Shown piece by piece: positions 9,659-18,700 of a DNA stretch of 64,000 nucleotides. This DNA is from Pseudoalteromonas luteoviolacea (GTDB taxonomy: Bacteria; Pseudomonadota; Gammaproteobacteria; Enterobacterales; Alteromonadaceae): the NCBI RefSeq assembly GCF_001750165.1, contig NZ_CP015412.1:1116001-1180000 (forward strand), written 5' to 3'. The position numbers and the translations under genes were made by a program. Numbering within the stretch: the stretch's first letter is position 1; each line of letters starts with the position of its first letter. The notes beneath the pieces are model-generated. The model made no database searches. It saw only the letters and a program-made list of their open reading frames with translations, and was not told the DNA's origin.

Positions 9659-12265
9659 ATGTCTTATTGTAAGTCAACAAGACTTATCGGCTGGTTGTTT
9701 ACTGGGGCGTTGTTGTATTTACCCGCTATGGTTGTCGGCGCGCAAGACATCGAAAAAATATCGGTGACTGGAACAAGACTAAAGCGTTCAATTCAATCTG
9801 ATAGCCCCATACCGATTACGAGTATTGATGCTAAAGCGCTTTCCTACATTGGTGCAAATGATGTCAGAGATTTGGTTGAGACCCTGCCATTTAATGCGGG
9901 TGCGCAGAATAATTCTGATAATTTAACGCAAAACTTTACCGTCGGGACTTCAAATATCAATTTGAGAGGGCTAGGTGTCTCTTCTACCTTGGTGTTATTG
10001 AATGGCCAGCGACAAGTTGTATCTGCGGTTGTGACCGATCAAGGGGCTAGCTTTGTTGATACGGCGTCACTGATTCCGACTTTGGCAATTCAACGCGTTG
10101 AGATCCTCAAAGACGGGGCATCTGCGATTTATGGCTCAGACGCGGTTGCGGGGGTTGTGAATTTTATTAGTCGAGATGATTTAAACGGTACTGAAGTGCA
10201 GTATGAATATCGCAAACGGATGAGCGATGGCAGCCAAGACGAGACAAAAGTGGACTTTGTATTTGGCAGTGATACGGGCAGTTCTGGGCATGTTTTGGTC
10301 GCCGCGAGTTATTTAGAGAGGAGTAGTTTGGTGCTCTCAGAGGTCGATTGGGTGCAACCTGCATTTAGTAGCTTTGGTAACCCTGGGAGCTTTGTGGTTC
10401 CGTCACTTGCAAACGATGAAAACCCTGACGGTCTCACCGTTGCAGATCCCAATTGCGTGCAAAATGGCGGGAGTGTGTCCCAGGGCAGCAATGGTAATTC
10501 GTTCTGCTTGTTTGATTTTGCTCCTCAAATTACAGCGGTGCCTAATGAAGATAGGCTCCAGCTATACATGCGCACAAAGTGGGCATGGAATGATGACATA
10601 GAGCTGTGGTTTGAAGCGGGGTTTGCAGATAACGATGTATCAAGAGAGGTCTCCCCGAGCTTTCCGGTATTGAATGCGCCCAGTGTTTTAGCAAGCCACC
10701 CTAATAATATCTATAACGAAGATATCTTTTTCCGAGGAAGACCGTTTGGTGTGGGCAAACCCACAGAAATCAATTTTTACTCGCATCAAACTACCCGTGT
10801 TGCATTGGGTATCGAAGGGGCCTTAGGCACGGATAAATTTTGGCAACTATCCTACGTGAATGCCAAAAATGAGGCTTTTTTAAATCCTAAAGACGTGATA
10901 GCGGATAACTTCCAGTCCGCATTGTTTGGGTTTGGCGGCATTAACTGTCGGCAAGGCCTTAGTGCTGTAGCGGGTGCTGGAGAGTGTCTATATTTTAATC
11001 CGTTTGATCCGCAAGCAAATACTAATGAGCAACTCCGTGGTTATATTATTGGCGATTATATCGGCAATGTAGAATCTGAGATGCAAGTTATAGAGGGCGT
11101 CATTGCATTTGATGAATTGTTTGAAATGGACGCTGGGTTTGCGGCAATGGCGTTTGGTATGCAATACCGAAATGAGTCTATTCGCTCTGTGTATGATGCC
11201 TTAACTCAGCAAGATAGATTCGCATTTTTAATTGGCAATCAAAATGTTGAAGGCGACCGTGATGTCAAAGCGGTATTTACAGAATTCAGATTCCCTATTT
11301 TTGAGCAGCTAGAGATCGGCCTTGCACTGCGCTATGAGGATTATGGCGACTTGGGCGGTGATACCACCGATCCCAAAGTGTCGTTGCTTTGGCATGCCTC
11401 TTCGAGCCTATCTATGAGAGGGTCATATAGTACGTCTTTTCGTGCGCCTTCGGTGCATCAGTTAAAAGGAGTACAAACGAATTTTGCCAATATTACAGAT
11501 CCCAGAGACGGGTCAACGACATTTGGTGGCAATAGAACTGTAGGTGACCCAGACTTAGTACCAGAAACCTCTACAGCGCTGAATGTCGGGGGCACATTTA
11601 GCGTAAACCAGTTTGATATGGATATAGACTATTGGCGTTTTTCATTTGAGGAGGTGCTAACCCGAGAAAGTCACCAAGCCGTTGTAAACGCCTTTGCAGA
11701 TGATCCTGAGCGGGTAATTCGCACATCAGCTGGGACAATTTCAATCGTCAATACCCGCTTCATAAATGCCGAAGCCATTGATACATCAGGTATAGACTTT
11801 AATGTCATGTATCAGTGGGATACGCGTTTTGGCCGACTTACCCCTCAGCTTTGGGGTTCATATATTTTAGAATATGATTTAACGGACAATGCCGGTGTCG
11901 TCACCAATGGGCTTGGTAAGCTTAATCGTAATACGGTGGGTAATCCGACCCCCAAACTTAAAGGCAGTTTTGGCGTAAATTGGAAGTTTGAGTCACATAG
12001 CGCCAATGTGTTTTTTCGCCATGTCGCCAGTTATGAAAATGATGTTTCATTAGAGAAAATTAGTTCGTTTAATACCCTCGATCTTCAATATGAAGTCGAC
12101 ATGGGTGATTTAATAAAAGCCGATGTAAATACAAATATGACAGTGGGGGTTGTTAATTTGACGGACAAAGCCCCGCCTTTTGTGGATATTGCGGGCAGTT
12201 ATGACCCCAGGACAGGCGATCCAAGAGGGCGCAGAGCGTATATCAAGTTAAAGGTTGAGTTTTAA
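9659..12265 (+). CDS. TonB-dependent outer-membrane receptor
   Basis: This 868-residue protein has a signal peptide (about residues 1-28, cleavage near VGA-QD). A plug domain follows, opening with a TonB-box-like ISVTGTRLKRS and continuing with the LNGQR, EILKDGASAIYGSDAVAGVVNFI motifs. A 22-stranded barrel ends in a terminal aromatic residue (KLKVEF). Asn/Asp-rich loops and the SFRAPSVHQL motif place it in the OmpC-like/CirA-type receptor class common in Alteromonadales, usually for peptides, glycans or siderophores. The start lies very close to a GGAGGGGG run. A periplasmic solute-binding protein follows 3-6 bases downstream, suggesting one transcript and a shared substrate. The substrate is unknown; proximity to two secreted proteases hints at peptides, which is inference only. 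Confidence 0.9.
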   Translation: MSYCKSTRLIGWLFTGALLYLPAMVVGAQDIEKISVTGTRLKRSIQSDSPIPITSIDAKALSYIGANDVRDLVETLPFNAGAQNNSDNLTQNFTVGTSNINLRGLGVSSTLVLLNGQRQVVSAVVTDQGASFVDTASLIPTLAIQRVEILKDGASAIYGSDAVAGVVNFISRDDLNGTEVQYEYRKRMSDGSQDETKVDFVFGSDTGSSGHVLVAASYLERSSLVLSEVDWVQPAFSSFGNPGSFVVPSLANDENPDGLTVADPNCVQNGGSVSQGSNGNSFCLFDFAPQITAVPNEDRLQLYMRTKWAWNDDIELWFEAGFADNDVSREVSPSFPVLNAPSVLASHPNNIYNEDIFFRGRPFGVGKPTEINFYSHQTTRVALGIEGALGTDKFWQLSYVNAKNEAFLNPKDVIADNFQSALFGFGGINCRQGLSAVAGAGECLYFNPFDPQANTNEQLRGYIIGDYIGNVESEMQVIEGVIAFDELFEMDAGFAAMAFGMQYRNESIRSVYDALTQQDRFAFLIGNQNVEGDRDVKAVFTEFRFPIFEQLEIGLALRYEDYGDLGGDTTDPKVSLLWHASSSLSMRGSYSTSFRAPSVHQLKGVQTNFANITDPRDGSTTFGGNRTVGDPDLVPETSTALNVGGTFSVNQFDMDIDYWRFSFEEVLTRESHQAVVNAFADDPERVIRTSAGTISIVNTRFINAEAIDTSGIDFNVMYQWDTRFGRLTPQLWGSYILEYDLTDNAGVVTNGLGKLNRNTVGNPTPKLKGSFGVNWKFESHSANVFFRHVASYENDVSLEKISSFNTLDLQYEVDMGDLIKADVNTNMTVGVVNLTDKAPPFVDIAGSYDPRTGDPRGRRAYIKLKVEF

Positions 12266-12268
12266 ACT

Positions 12269-13093
12269 GTGATGATGAGCTGGCGTGCAATGACTGGGCA
12301 CTTTTTCAAAGTAAAATGTCAATGTGGCAACTTGTCAGTCTATCTCGCTGCGTGTTTATTGCTGCTATTAAGTCATCAAGCACTCGCAGCACGCGTATTA
12401 CAGTTTGTGACGTTAGAATATCCTCCTTATCAATATTTAGAAGGCAACCAGCCCAAAGGCGTTGGCATTACCATGGTCAATGAGGTATTCAATCGCATGG
12501 ATATACCCATTGCGGTTCGATTTATGCCTTGGGGTAGGGCGATTAGAGAGATCCAGTCAGGCCATGCAGATGGCATCTTCACAATTTACAGCTCTAAAGA
12601 TCGAAAAAAAACCATGCTGTTCTCTGATCAAGTCTTGATCAGTCAATCTGTGTCTATTTTTAGTAAACGAGATAGCAAGTTAAACCTGACTGGCACGATA
12701 GATGAGCTCAGTGAGTTAAGCGTAGGGTTGGTCAGAAATGTAAGTTATGGTTTTGAAATTGACCAAGCAATCAAACAAGGACAGATCCATAAAATCGTGG
12801 AAGCAAATTCAGGCATGCAAAGCTTTAAGTTATTACTGGCTGACCGAGTTGATATTGTGATCAGTAATCAGTTAGGTGGGGCTGATATATTACGCCGACT
12901 TGATATTGAAAATGAAATTAAACGGCATACAGAATATGCATATGCCATCCCAAGTTATTTTGCATTTCCAAAGACCAGACGCGGAGAAAAGCTGAAAAAA
13001 CGCTTTGATGACACCTTGTTACAAATGAAGGCGGATGGCACTTATCAAGCGGTATTGCAACAGGCCTTGGATTGCACAGGCAGTGATTGCTGA
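12269..13093 (+). CDS. Periplasmic solute-binding protein, family 3-like
   Basis: This protein of about 274 residues has an N-terminal hydrophobic segment (YLAACLLLLLSHQALA) that looks like a signal peptide after an unusually long basic leader. The mature part starts VLQFVTLEYPPYQY and contains the SBP_bac_3 hallmarks PKGVGITMVNEVF and MPWGRAIREIQSGHADGIF. The reading frame may start at GTG 12269, ATG 12272 or ATG 12275. It begins just after the stop of the TonB receptor gene, so it is probably translated from the same mRNA. No ABC permease or ATPase is nearby, so it may serve as a sensor or a lone periplasmic carrier. It ends with a two-cysteine tail (DCTGSDC). Confidence 0.8.
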   Translation: MMMSWRAMTGHFFKVKCQCGNLSVYLAACLLLLLSHQALAARVLQFVTLEYPPYQYLEGNQPKGVGITMVNEVFNRMDIPIAVRFMPWGRAIREIQSGHADGIFTIYSSKDRKKTMLFSDQVLISQSVSIFSKRDSKLNLTGTIDELSELSVGLVRNVSYGFEIDQAIKQGQIHKIVEANSGMQSFKLLLADRVDIVISNQLGGADILRRLDIENEIKRHTEYAYAIPSYFAFPKTRRGEKLKKRFDDTLLQMKADGTYQAVLQQALDCTGSDC

Positions 13094-13165
13094 TGCAGAG
13101 TGTCGCCGCTTATATCTGACTTATAGTTTTGAGGGATGGGTTAATTAAATCATTTGAGTGATTTG

Positions 13166-13582
13166 TTAGCTGTACCTATAAATTAACTCATTAACCATAT
13201 TAAATTTATTCCCCATGCTATCAACTTTTACTTTCATAGTTGAACCGCACTTAGAGGTCACTGATACTTCACAAAAGTAAGGCCAGCTATCAATTTTAAA
13301 ACCAAAAACAATAATGGCTGAACCTAAGTCGCTTTCTTTGATTCCTTCAGATTCAGCAATTCTGAAGAAGGTTTCTGAAAGTGCTTTTAGAGCAAGGGAT
13401 TTGCTTTCGCAGATCTTTAAATCAACGGGCAAATATATACCGTTAAGCAAATCATACCTGAACTCTTGTACATTTCCCTGGATACAATTTTCTCCCAGCT
13501 CTGGGTGTAACCAACTTAGTGCACTTACGGCATGATGCGCGATACTATGTATTAGGCTTCTACATCGTTTAGGTCTGAACAT
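13166..13582 (-). CDS. Hypothetical protein, probable stranded integron cassette
   Basis: The 138-residue product has no family I recognise and no signal or membrane segment. Its context is telling. On the coding strand the start is preceded by CGTTAGCAGC, the form of a cassette boundary (G^TTAG). The stop codon lies inside GCTAACAAATCA, which resembles the start of an attC site (compare the cassettes at 20.3-24.2 kb, also on the minus strand). The upstream boundary abuts the end of an IS110/IS1111-type fragment. I infer that it was once part of the integron array and was separated by later insertions. Its function is unknown. Confidence 0.6.
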   Translation of the reverse strand: MFRPKRCRSLIHSIAHHAVSALSWLHPELGENCIQGNVQEFRYDLLNGIYLPVDLKICESKSLALKALSETFFRIAESEGIKESDLGSAIIVFGFKIDSWPYFCEVSVTSKCGSTMKVKVDSMGNKFNMVNELIYRYS

Positions 13583-13599
13583 TTCTCTTAGCTGCTAAC

Positions 13600-13789
13600 G
13601 AATGATATGGACTCCCAACCAATTAGCCACAAGGTGCCATAGTGGTATTGAACTAAGAGGAGGAGATTCCATATGTTTTTAATTAAAGTTGCTGGCATCG
13701 ATTTTGCCAAATATGTTTTTAGTATCCATGGGGTTAATGAGCATGGCAAGTGCAAATTGCGTAAAACAGTCAAACGAAGCAAACTCTGA
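13600..13789 (+). pseudogene. IS110-family transposase, N-terminal fragment
   Basis: The ATG at 13673, with a strong AGGAGGAG site upstream, opens 38 codons ending at TGA 13789. The product contains VAGIDFAKYVFSIHG and VNEHGKCKLRK, which is the DEDD-type N-terminus of IS110/IS1111 transposases (AGIDVAKxxFxxHG). The rest of the transposase is absent, replaced by unrelated sequence and the repeat cluster. The stretch from about 13600 (GGACTCCCAACC) to the ATG looks like the element's left end. A C-terminal IS110-type fragment in opposite orientation lies at 20188-20286. Confidence 0.75.
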
Positions 13790-13825
13790 ACAAATAGGGC
13801 AAGGCGCTTTTCTTTTATTCGTGAG

Positions 13826-13940
13826 CAAAGTTAGGGAAAAGCTAGGGTAAAGTTATGAAAAAGTTAGGGTAAAGTTAAGAAAAAGTTAGGGTAAAGTTAG
13901 GAAAAAGTTAGGGTAAAGTTAGGAAAAAGTTAGGGTAGGC
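13826..13940 (+). repeat. Short tandem repeats, AAAGTTAGG-based
   Basis: About five imperfect units of 22 bases are built from AAAGTTAGGGT and AAAGTTAGGAA half-units. The array degenerates at its left end and merges at its right end into the GGACAGGCAC repeat family. It is non-coding. Confidence 0.8.
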
Positions 13941-14204
13941 ACTTTTTTTAACAAAGTTAGTAACAAAGTTAGGACAGGCACTTTTTTTTAATGTAATGCA
14001 AAGTTAGGACAGGCACTTTTTTTAAAGTTAGAATTGAATTATAGAGATGTATTTACAAGCCAAGTAACAAAGTTAGGACAGGCACTTTTTTTTAATGTAA
14101 TAACAAAGTTAGGACAGGCACTTTTTTTTAATGTAATGCAAAGTTAGGACAGGCACTTTTTTTAAAGTTAGAATTGAATTATAGAGATGTATTTACAAGC
14201 CAAG
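13928..14204 (+). repeat. Cluster of RAYT-associated repeats (core GGACAGGCAC)
   Basis: Five exact copies of GGACAGGCAC lie at 13972, 14007, 14076, 14112 and 14147, with a variant GGGTAGGCAC at 13933. Each is preceded by AAAGTTA and followed by a T run of 7-8. A 104-base block (13961-14064) recurs exactly at 14101-14204, and a 36-base partial copy lies between. The core is the reverse complement of GTGCCTGTCC found at 15389, 19990 and 20301. The cluster lies just 3' of a RAYT-type transposase gene, as REP-like repeats do. Confidence 0.85.
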
Positions 14205-14325
14205 GGTTTTTGAGCAGCGTGGTAACCCCTCACCTTCTGATAGAAATAAATATAAATTAGGAATATATTCATTTGATTAAACAAGAAGAGTCTAGCTGGG
14301 TAAGCAAGGCTAAACCTACTTCTTG

Positions 14326-15318
14326 CTAACCAACTCCTTTATACCAATTCACATCATTTTTAGCGGCATGCGCTCTTAACACAGTTTGCGAACCTGCAAA
14401 GTTACCGTAGTGACTTCCAAAACTTTGTATCCTATCCAGCCATGTCACTTCTTCAACTTTCAGTGAAACTAGAATCTTGGGCATGCTTTTTGGTATGTAT
14501 CCTCTCTTTTTGGGGTGAACATGCCGGCCCGTCCAGTCAATTAGCTCAAGGTAGTCAATTAATGAGAAAGGTATTGTGTTTGCATGCTCCCTCGCACCAA
14601 ACGGTTTTAGTGATTTAGGTTGTTTTGCTTGGCTTTTGGCTTCATTTAGATTTGATTTCTTTGCGTTTGAATTGGTGTTTTTAAAGTGCTGGATGCGCTT
14701 TTGAATCGATGTGAAATCACTATCCTCCAGATTATTTGCCATGTCGGCTCGAATTGGGTTTAGATCTACATAAGCCATACAACTGAGCAATGCTGTTTCA
14801 TCTAACAAGGCTTGTGATTTATATCGCCCTTCCCAATATTTACCCGTGCAGCTATCTTCTTTATTTGCTTCTTTTGCGATGAACTCATTCAGGTTTTTCA
14901 TGAACCAACTAATGTCAAACAGCCTAGATCGCCACTTTTCAACTAACTCAGATACAAACAGTTGCTCTGTATCACTAAGAGTATCACCGTTTAGTAGCTT
15001 ATCAATGATAGGGCTTCCCTTGTACAACTTATACCATCTAGATATTACCTCATTATCTGACCAACTAAGTGCTTGCTGCCTATTCACTTTGACCACCAAA
15101 TGATAGTGATTACTCATAATGGCATATGCTGCTATTTCAATGGCAAATACACGACTTAGCAGTTTTACTCTCTCGACTAACCATGTCCGTCTATGGTCAA
15201 AGTTTTTGCCAGTGTACTTATCTTCTCCACACAAAAAAGCACGGCGTACACACCGTGCTATCAAGTGGTAATAAGACGTCGACGATAGATCTATCAGTGC
15301 TTTCCTTGCTCTTGTCAT
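14326..15318 (-). CDS. REP-associated tyrosine transposase-like protein (Y1/HUH)
   Basis: This 330-residue single-strand DNA transposase of the IS200-like Y1 superfamily (PF01797) has the N-terminus SSTSYYHLIARCVRRAFLCGEDK. The metal-binding HUH motif is SNHYHLVV at about residues 68-75. The candidate nucleophile tyrosine is in AYVDLNPIRADM at about residues 185-197, close to the GKYWEGRYKSQALLDE block. It is longer than minimal IS200 TnpA, as is usual for the RAYT group in marine gammaproteobacteria. Copies of the GTGCCTGTCC repeat lie on both sides in opposite orientation, which fits RAYTs acting on REP-like hairpins. The ATG at 15318 follows TAGGA at very short spacing. The gene appears intact. 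Confidence 0.85.
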   Translation of the reverse strand: MTRARKALIDLSSTSYYHLIARCVRRAFLCGEDKYTGKNFDHRRTWLVERVKLLSRVFAIEIAAYAIMSNHYHLVVKVNRQQALSWSDNEVISRWYKLYKGSPIIDKLLNGDTLSDTEQLFVSELVEKWRSRLFDISWFMKNLNEFIAKEANKEDSCTGKYWEGRYKSQALLDETALLSCMAYVDLNPIRADMANNLEDSDFTSIQKRIQHFKNTNSNAKKSNLNEAKSQAKQPKSLKPFGAREHANTIPFSLIDYLELIDWTGRHVHPKKRGYIPKSMPKILVSLKVEEVTWLDRIQSFGSHYGNFAGSQTVLRAHAAKNDVNWYKGVG

Positions 15319-15380
15319 TCCTATTTAACTCAACTTTAAACTGGATATTTAAACAGTAGTTAAACAGCTCGATTTATGCA

Positions 15381-15421
15381 AATAATTTGTGCCTGTCCCA
15401 TTTGATTCCTGTCCCATTTGA
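15381..15421 (+). repeat. GTGCCTGTCC repeat, right flank of RAYT gene
   Basis: AATAATTTGTGCCTGTCCC is followed by CATTTGATT and a partial second copy (CCTGTCCCATTTGATT at 15408-15423). The core at 15389-15398 is inverted relative to the cluster at 13.97-14.16 kb. Confidence 0.85.
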
Positions 15422-15656
15422 TTCCTAATTTGCGTTCTAATTCACGAATTTTAAGCTGGTCAGGCGTTAATGGAGTCGCACTAGATAAGTTACCTTGGCG
15501 CTCTTGGCGAAGCTGTCTCGCCCATTTATCAACGGTAGATTTTCCAAGTCCCATCGCCTCAGCAACATCTCGAATTGAGCGTTGCTCATCAACTACTTGT
15601 TGGGCGACTTCTAAGCGGAACTCAGGTGAGTATTTTGGTCGTGTTTGTTTTGCCAT
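15385..15656 (-). pseudogene. IS3-family OrfA transposase, truncated
   Basis: The ATG at 15656 starts an OrfA helix-turn-helix protein (KYSPEFRLEVAQQVVDEQRS, GKSTVDKWARQLRQE). Family-like sequence ends after LKIRELERKL, about residue 76. The remaining roughly 21 codons are read-through of the GTGCCTGTCC repeat (IKWDRNQMGQAQII) to a TAA at 15360. Native OrfA would continue into a leucine zipper and then OrfB. The element's left end lies near 15700-15720, directly against the 3' end of the histidine kinase gene. A RAYT unit or its repeat therefore appears to have cut into this IS. Confidence 0.8.
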
Positions 15657-15730
15657 GATTGCACCTAATTTAGTTATGGTGATTCTATCACCTTTAATCA
15701 GGTGGCCAAATTCAATGTACCACTACAACC

Positions 15731-18700
15731 CTACTTGTTTGATCTTTTAGTTGGTAAAAAAGCCTCACTTTTTTGCCAACTAAACGTTAGTGTGAATTGA
15801 CTGCCTTCAAACTTTTTAGAGCTTACATCTAAAGTGCCATCAAGGCCCGATGTGGTAAGGTTATAAATAATATTTAAGCCTAAGCCAATTCTTTCGGTTC
15901 CTCTTTTTGTGGTGTAAAAGGGGATGAAAATTTGTGACTTAGTTTCGTCATCCATGCCTTTACCATTGTCAGAAAACTTAATTTCAACGGTTCTATCGCA
16001 AGCTTTGACAGATATTGAGATACGCTTTTGAATTTCGTTGTTTTGCTTGTCAAATTCGGCATCAAATGCATGGGTGATCGCATTTTGGATTAAGTTACTC
16101 ATAATTTGACTAATAATACCTGGGTCAATGAGTAGATAAGGGTTATCCCCCTCAATGTGATAACTAATTTTATGTTCAGCAATAACGCTTGAAAAAGTAC
16201 TCAGGATATCTTCTAAATAAGTTTTTAATTCAACTTCACGTTTACCTGAATCAAACTGGTCGGCAGAGATTTTCTTAAAGTCTTGAACCAGCTTGGAACA
16301 CCGATTTAAGGAGCTTTGCATGAGTTTATCTGCTTCTATGCTAAACGTCACAAAAGACTCAATATCCGACTTACGAATTTGATTATTTTCTAATTTATTT
16401 TTAAGGTCTTGTGCATGGCTGCCTAAGCCGCTAACTGTAGTGAGAGCTATACCGACAGGTGTGTTAATTTCATGGGCTACACCAGATACTAGGTAGCTTA
16501 ATGAGGCCTGCTTGCCTGATTCGATAAGCCTTTCTTGTGCATTGATTAAGAATGTATGAGATTTCGCGTTTTCAATAGCGATGGCTGCATAGGTGCTAAT
16601 CGTTCTGAGCATATTGATGGTATTTTCTGGGTAGGCGTGCTTTTGGGGACTTTGCACACTCAAACAACCAACCACGTTATCATTGATCACCAAAGGCAAA
16701 TAGATAACGGATTCAGATTTAATACCAACAACAGGTTCAAGTATATTTCCTAAGTATTCAGAAAGCTCCGTCTGTGTGCGTGCAATAATCTCTTTTCGAT
16801 TAGCGATACACCAAGGTCCTGGACGGTTTAATTCCGAAAGTTCAAAATACGCATTTTCGATTTGTTCATCGCCCTCATACCAAGCAACCATATCTAGGGT
16901 GTTGTCTTTTATATTTACAAGACCGACCATAAATACATGGCTGTCTAATAATGTTGATATTCTAGAGTGAATAATTTCGAGCACTCTATCTAAGTCTAAA
17001 GATGAGGTTATTTCTTGTCCCATTGAGCCAAGTTCAATTAAGTGCTGAGTTCGTTCGTCAACTAAACTCTGAAGCTTTACTTTTTGTTGCTCCAAACTTT
17101 GAGTTCTTAGTTTTAATACAACTGACATCAATATTAATAGGAGTATGATGCACAGTAAATAAAACCAGTATGTCTGATACCAAGCGGGTAGCTGCTGTAT
17201 GGGAAGAGATGTAACATGCTGAGACCAAACTCCTTCACTGTTAGTGCTTTTCAGTTTTAATACATAAGAGCCAGGAGAGAGGTTGGTGTAGGTAATATGG
17301 TGCTCGTTTGTTAATTGCCATTGCTCATCATAGCCAGATAACTGATACGCATACTGGATTTTTTCTGGTGTTAAATAATCAGTGGCTGCATAGTCAACTC
17401 TGAGACTTTTAGTATTAGGAGGGAGTTCTAATGATGCTGTCAACTCGTGTATCTTATGTCCGTTTATGCTCACCCCTGAGATTATGGTTTTTGGTTCATA
17501 TTTCCACGGCTGCCATAGGTTAGTATTTAAGGTAAGCATTCCATTTGGACCCGTGGCGATGATCACGCCCTCTTGGTTTATTATCTGGCTGCCAATCCAA
17601 ATAATAAAGTCTCCCATATTCAGCTTATGGGCTTTGTTAATATCTTCTTCAATAACTAGACCACTAGCCCAAATTCGACCCTTTAGGTCTTCAAGAAGCA
17701 CACCGTCTATTTTAAAACCATTTTTTAAATAAGCTTGCTCATTGAATAATCGCTTAGTTACGTCTGTAATAAGCAAATCGGTCGCTTTTCCTTGAACTGT
17801 TAATAAACTTGTTGTTGAAAAGTTTGCAACCCAAATACGGTCTTGAGAGTCTTTGATGATCGATGCGATGATACCTGATAGTTCTGAGTGCTTTTTACTA
17901 AGCGCGATTAATTCATCACTACCTCGCTCTAGTAAGTAAACGCCGCTACTTGCACCTATCCACAACCGGTTTTGCTTATCTATTACCATGCTTTCAACGA
18001 AGTATCTAAACTCTTCGGTCTCGTTTGAAACGGTTTTAAGTTGAACAAAACTTTCTCGTTCTTTACTAAACCGCCAAAGCGAATCTTCCATCCCGAGCCA
18101 AATAGTATCTGATTCGTCCACTAGCATTGAGCGAATTGTATCTGAAGTGGGAAACACGAAAGTCTTCAAGCTGTTAGTTGCTTGCTGATAATAAAATAGC
18201 TCCGATAAACCTGCGAGCCAAATATCGCCGTTACTTAGCTCTTTCATGCGCATAATTTTTTTATCTGATAATCCTTCTGGCGATATTAATGGCGATAATT
18301 TTCCGGTTTTAGGGGAGTATATGTCTATTCCTTTGTCGTTAAGCGCAAACCATAGTTCGCCATTTGATCGTTCCATTACCCGAAAAATATCGGCAGAACG
18401 AAAAGTATTCCCGGGCACAAGCACTTTAGTAATCATATGACTAACATCGTTGATGGGGTTATATTTAAACATGCCAGTTCCCCATGTTCCTACCCACAAT
18501 AAGCCCGTGTGATCTCGTAAAAAAGCACTTACATTATTGCCGCCAATTGAAAATGTGTTACCCTCTTGATGGTGAATAACTCTCAATACTTTGGCATTAT
18601 CTCTGTCAATAACGAGGATCCCGCTAAGATAAGTGCCTGCCCAAATGGTTTTATTATCAAATTTAAGCAATTCAAAAGTTAACAGTGAATCGATATCGAG

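Noticed and set aside
13826..14204. CRISPR-like array of spaced repeats
   Set aside because: Spacers are not unique (a 104-base block repeats exactly), repeat spacing is irregular and no cas gene is present. RAYT-associated repeats explain it better.
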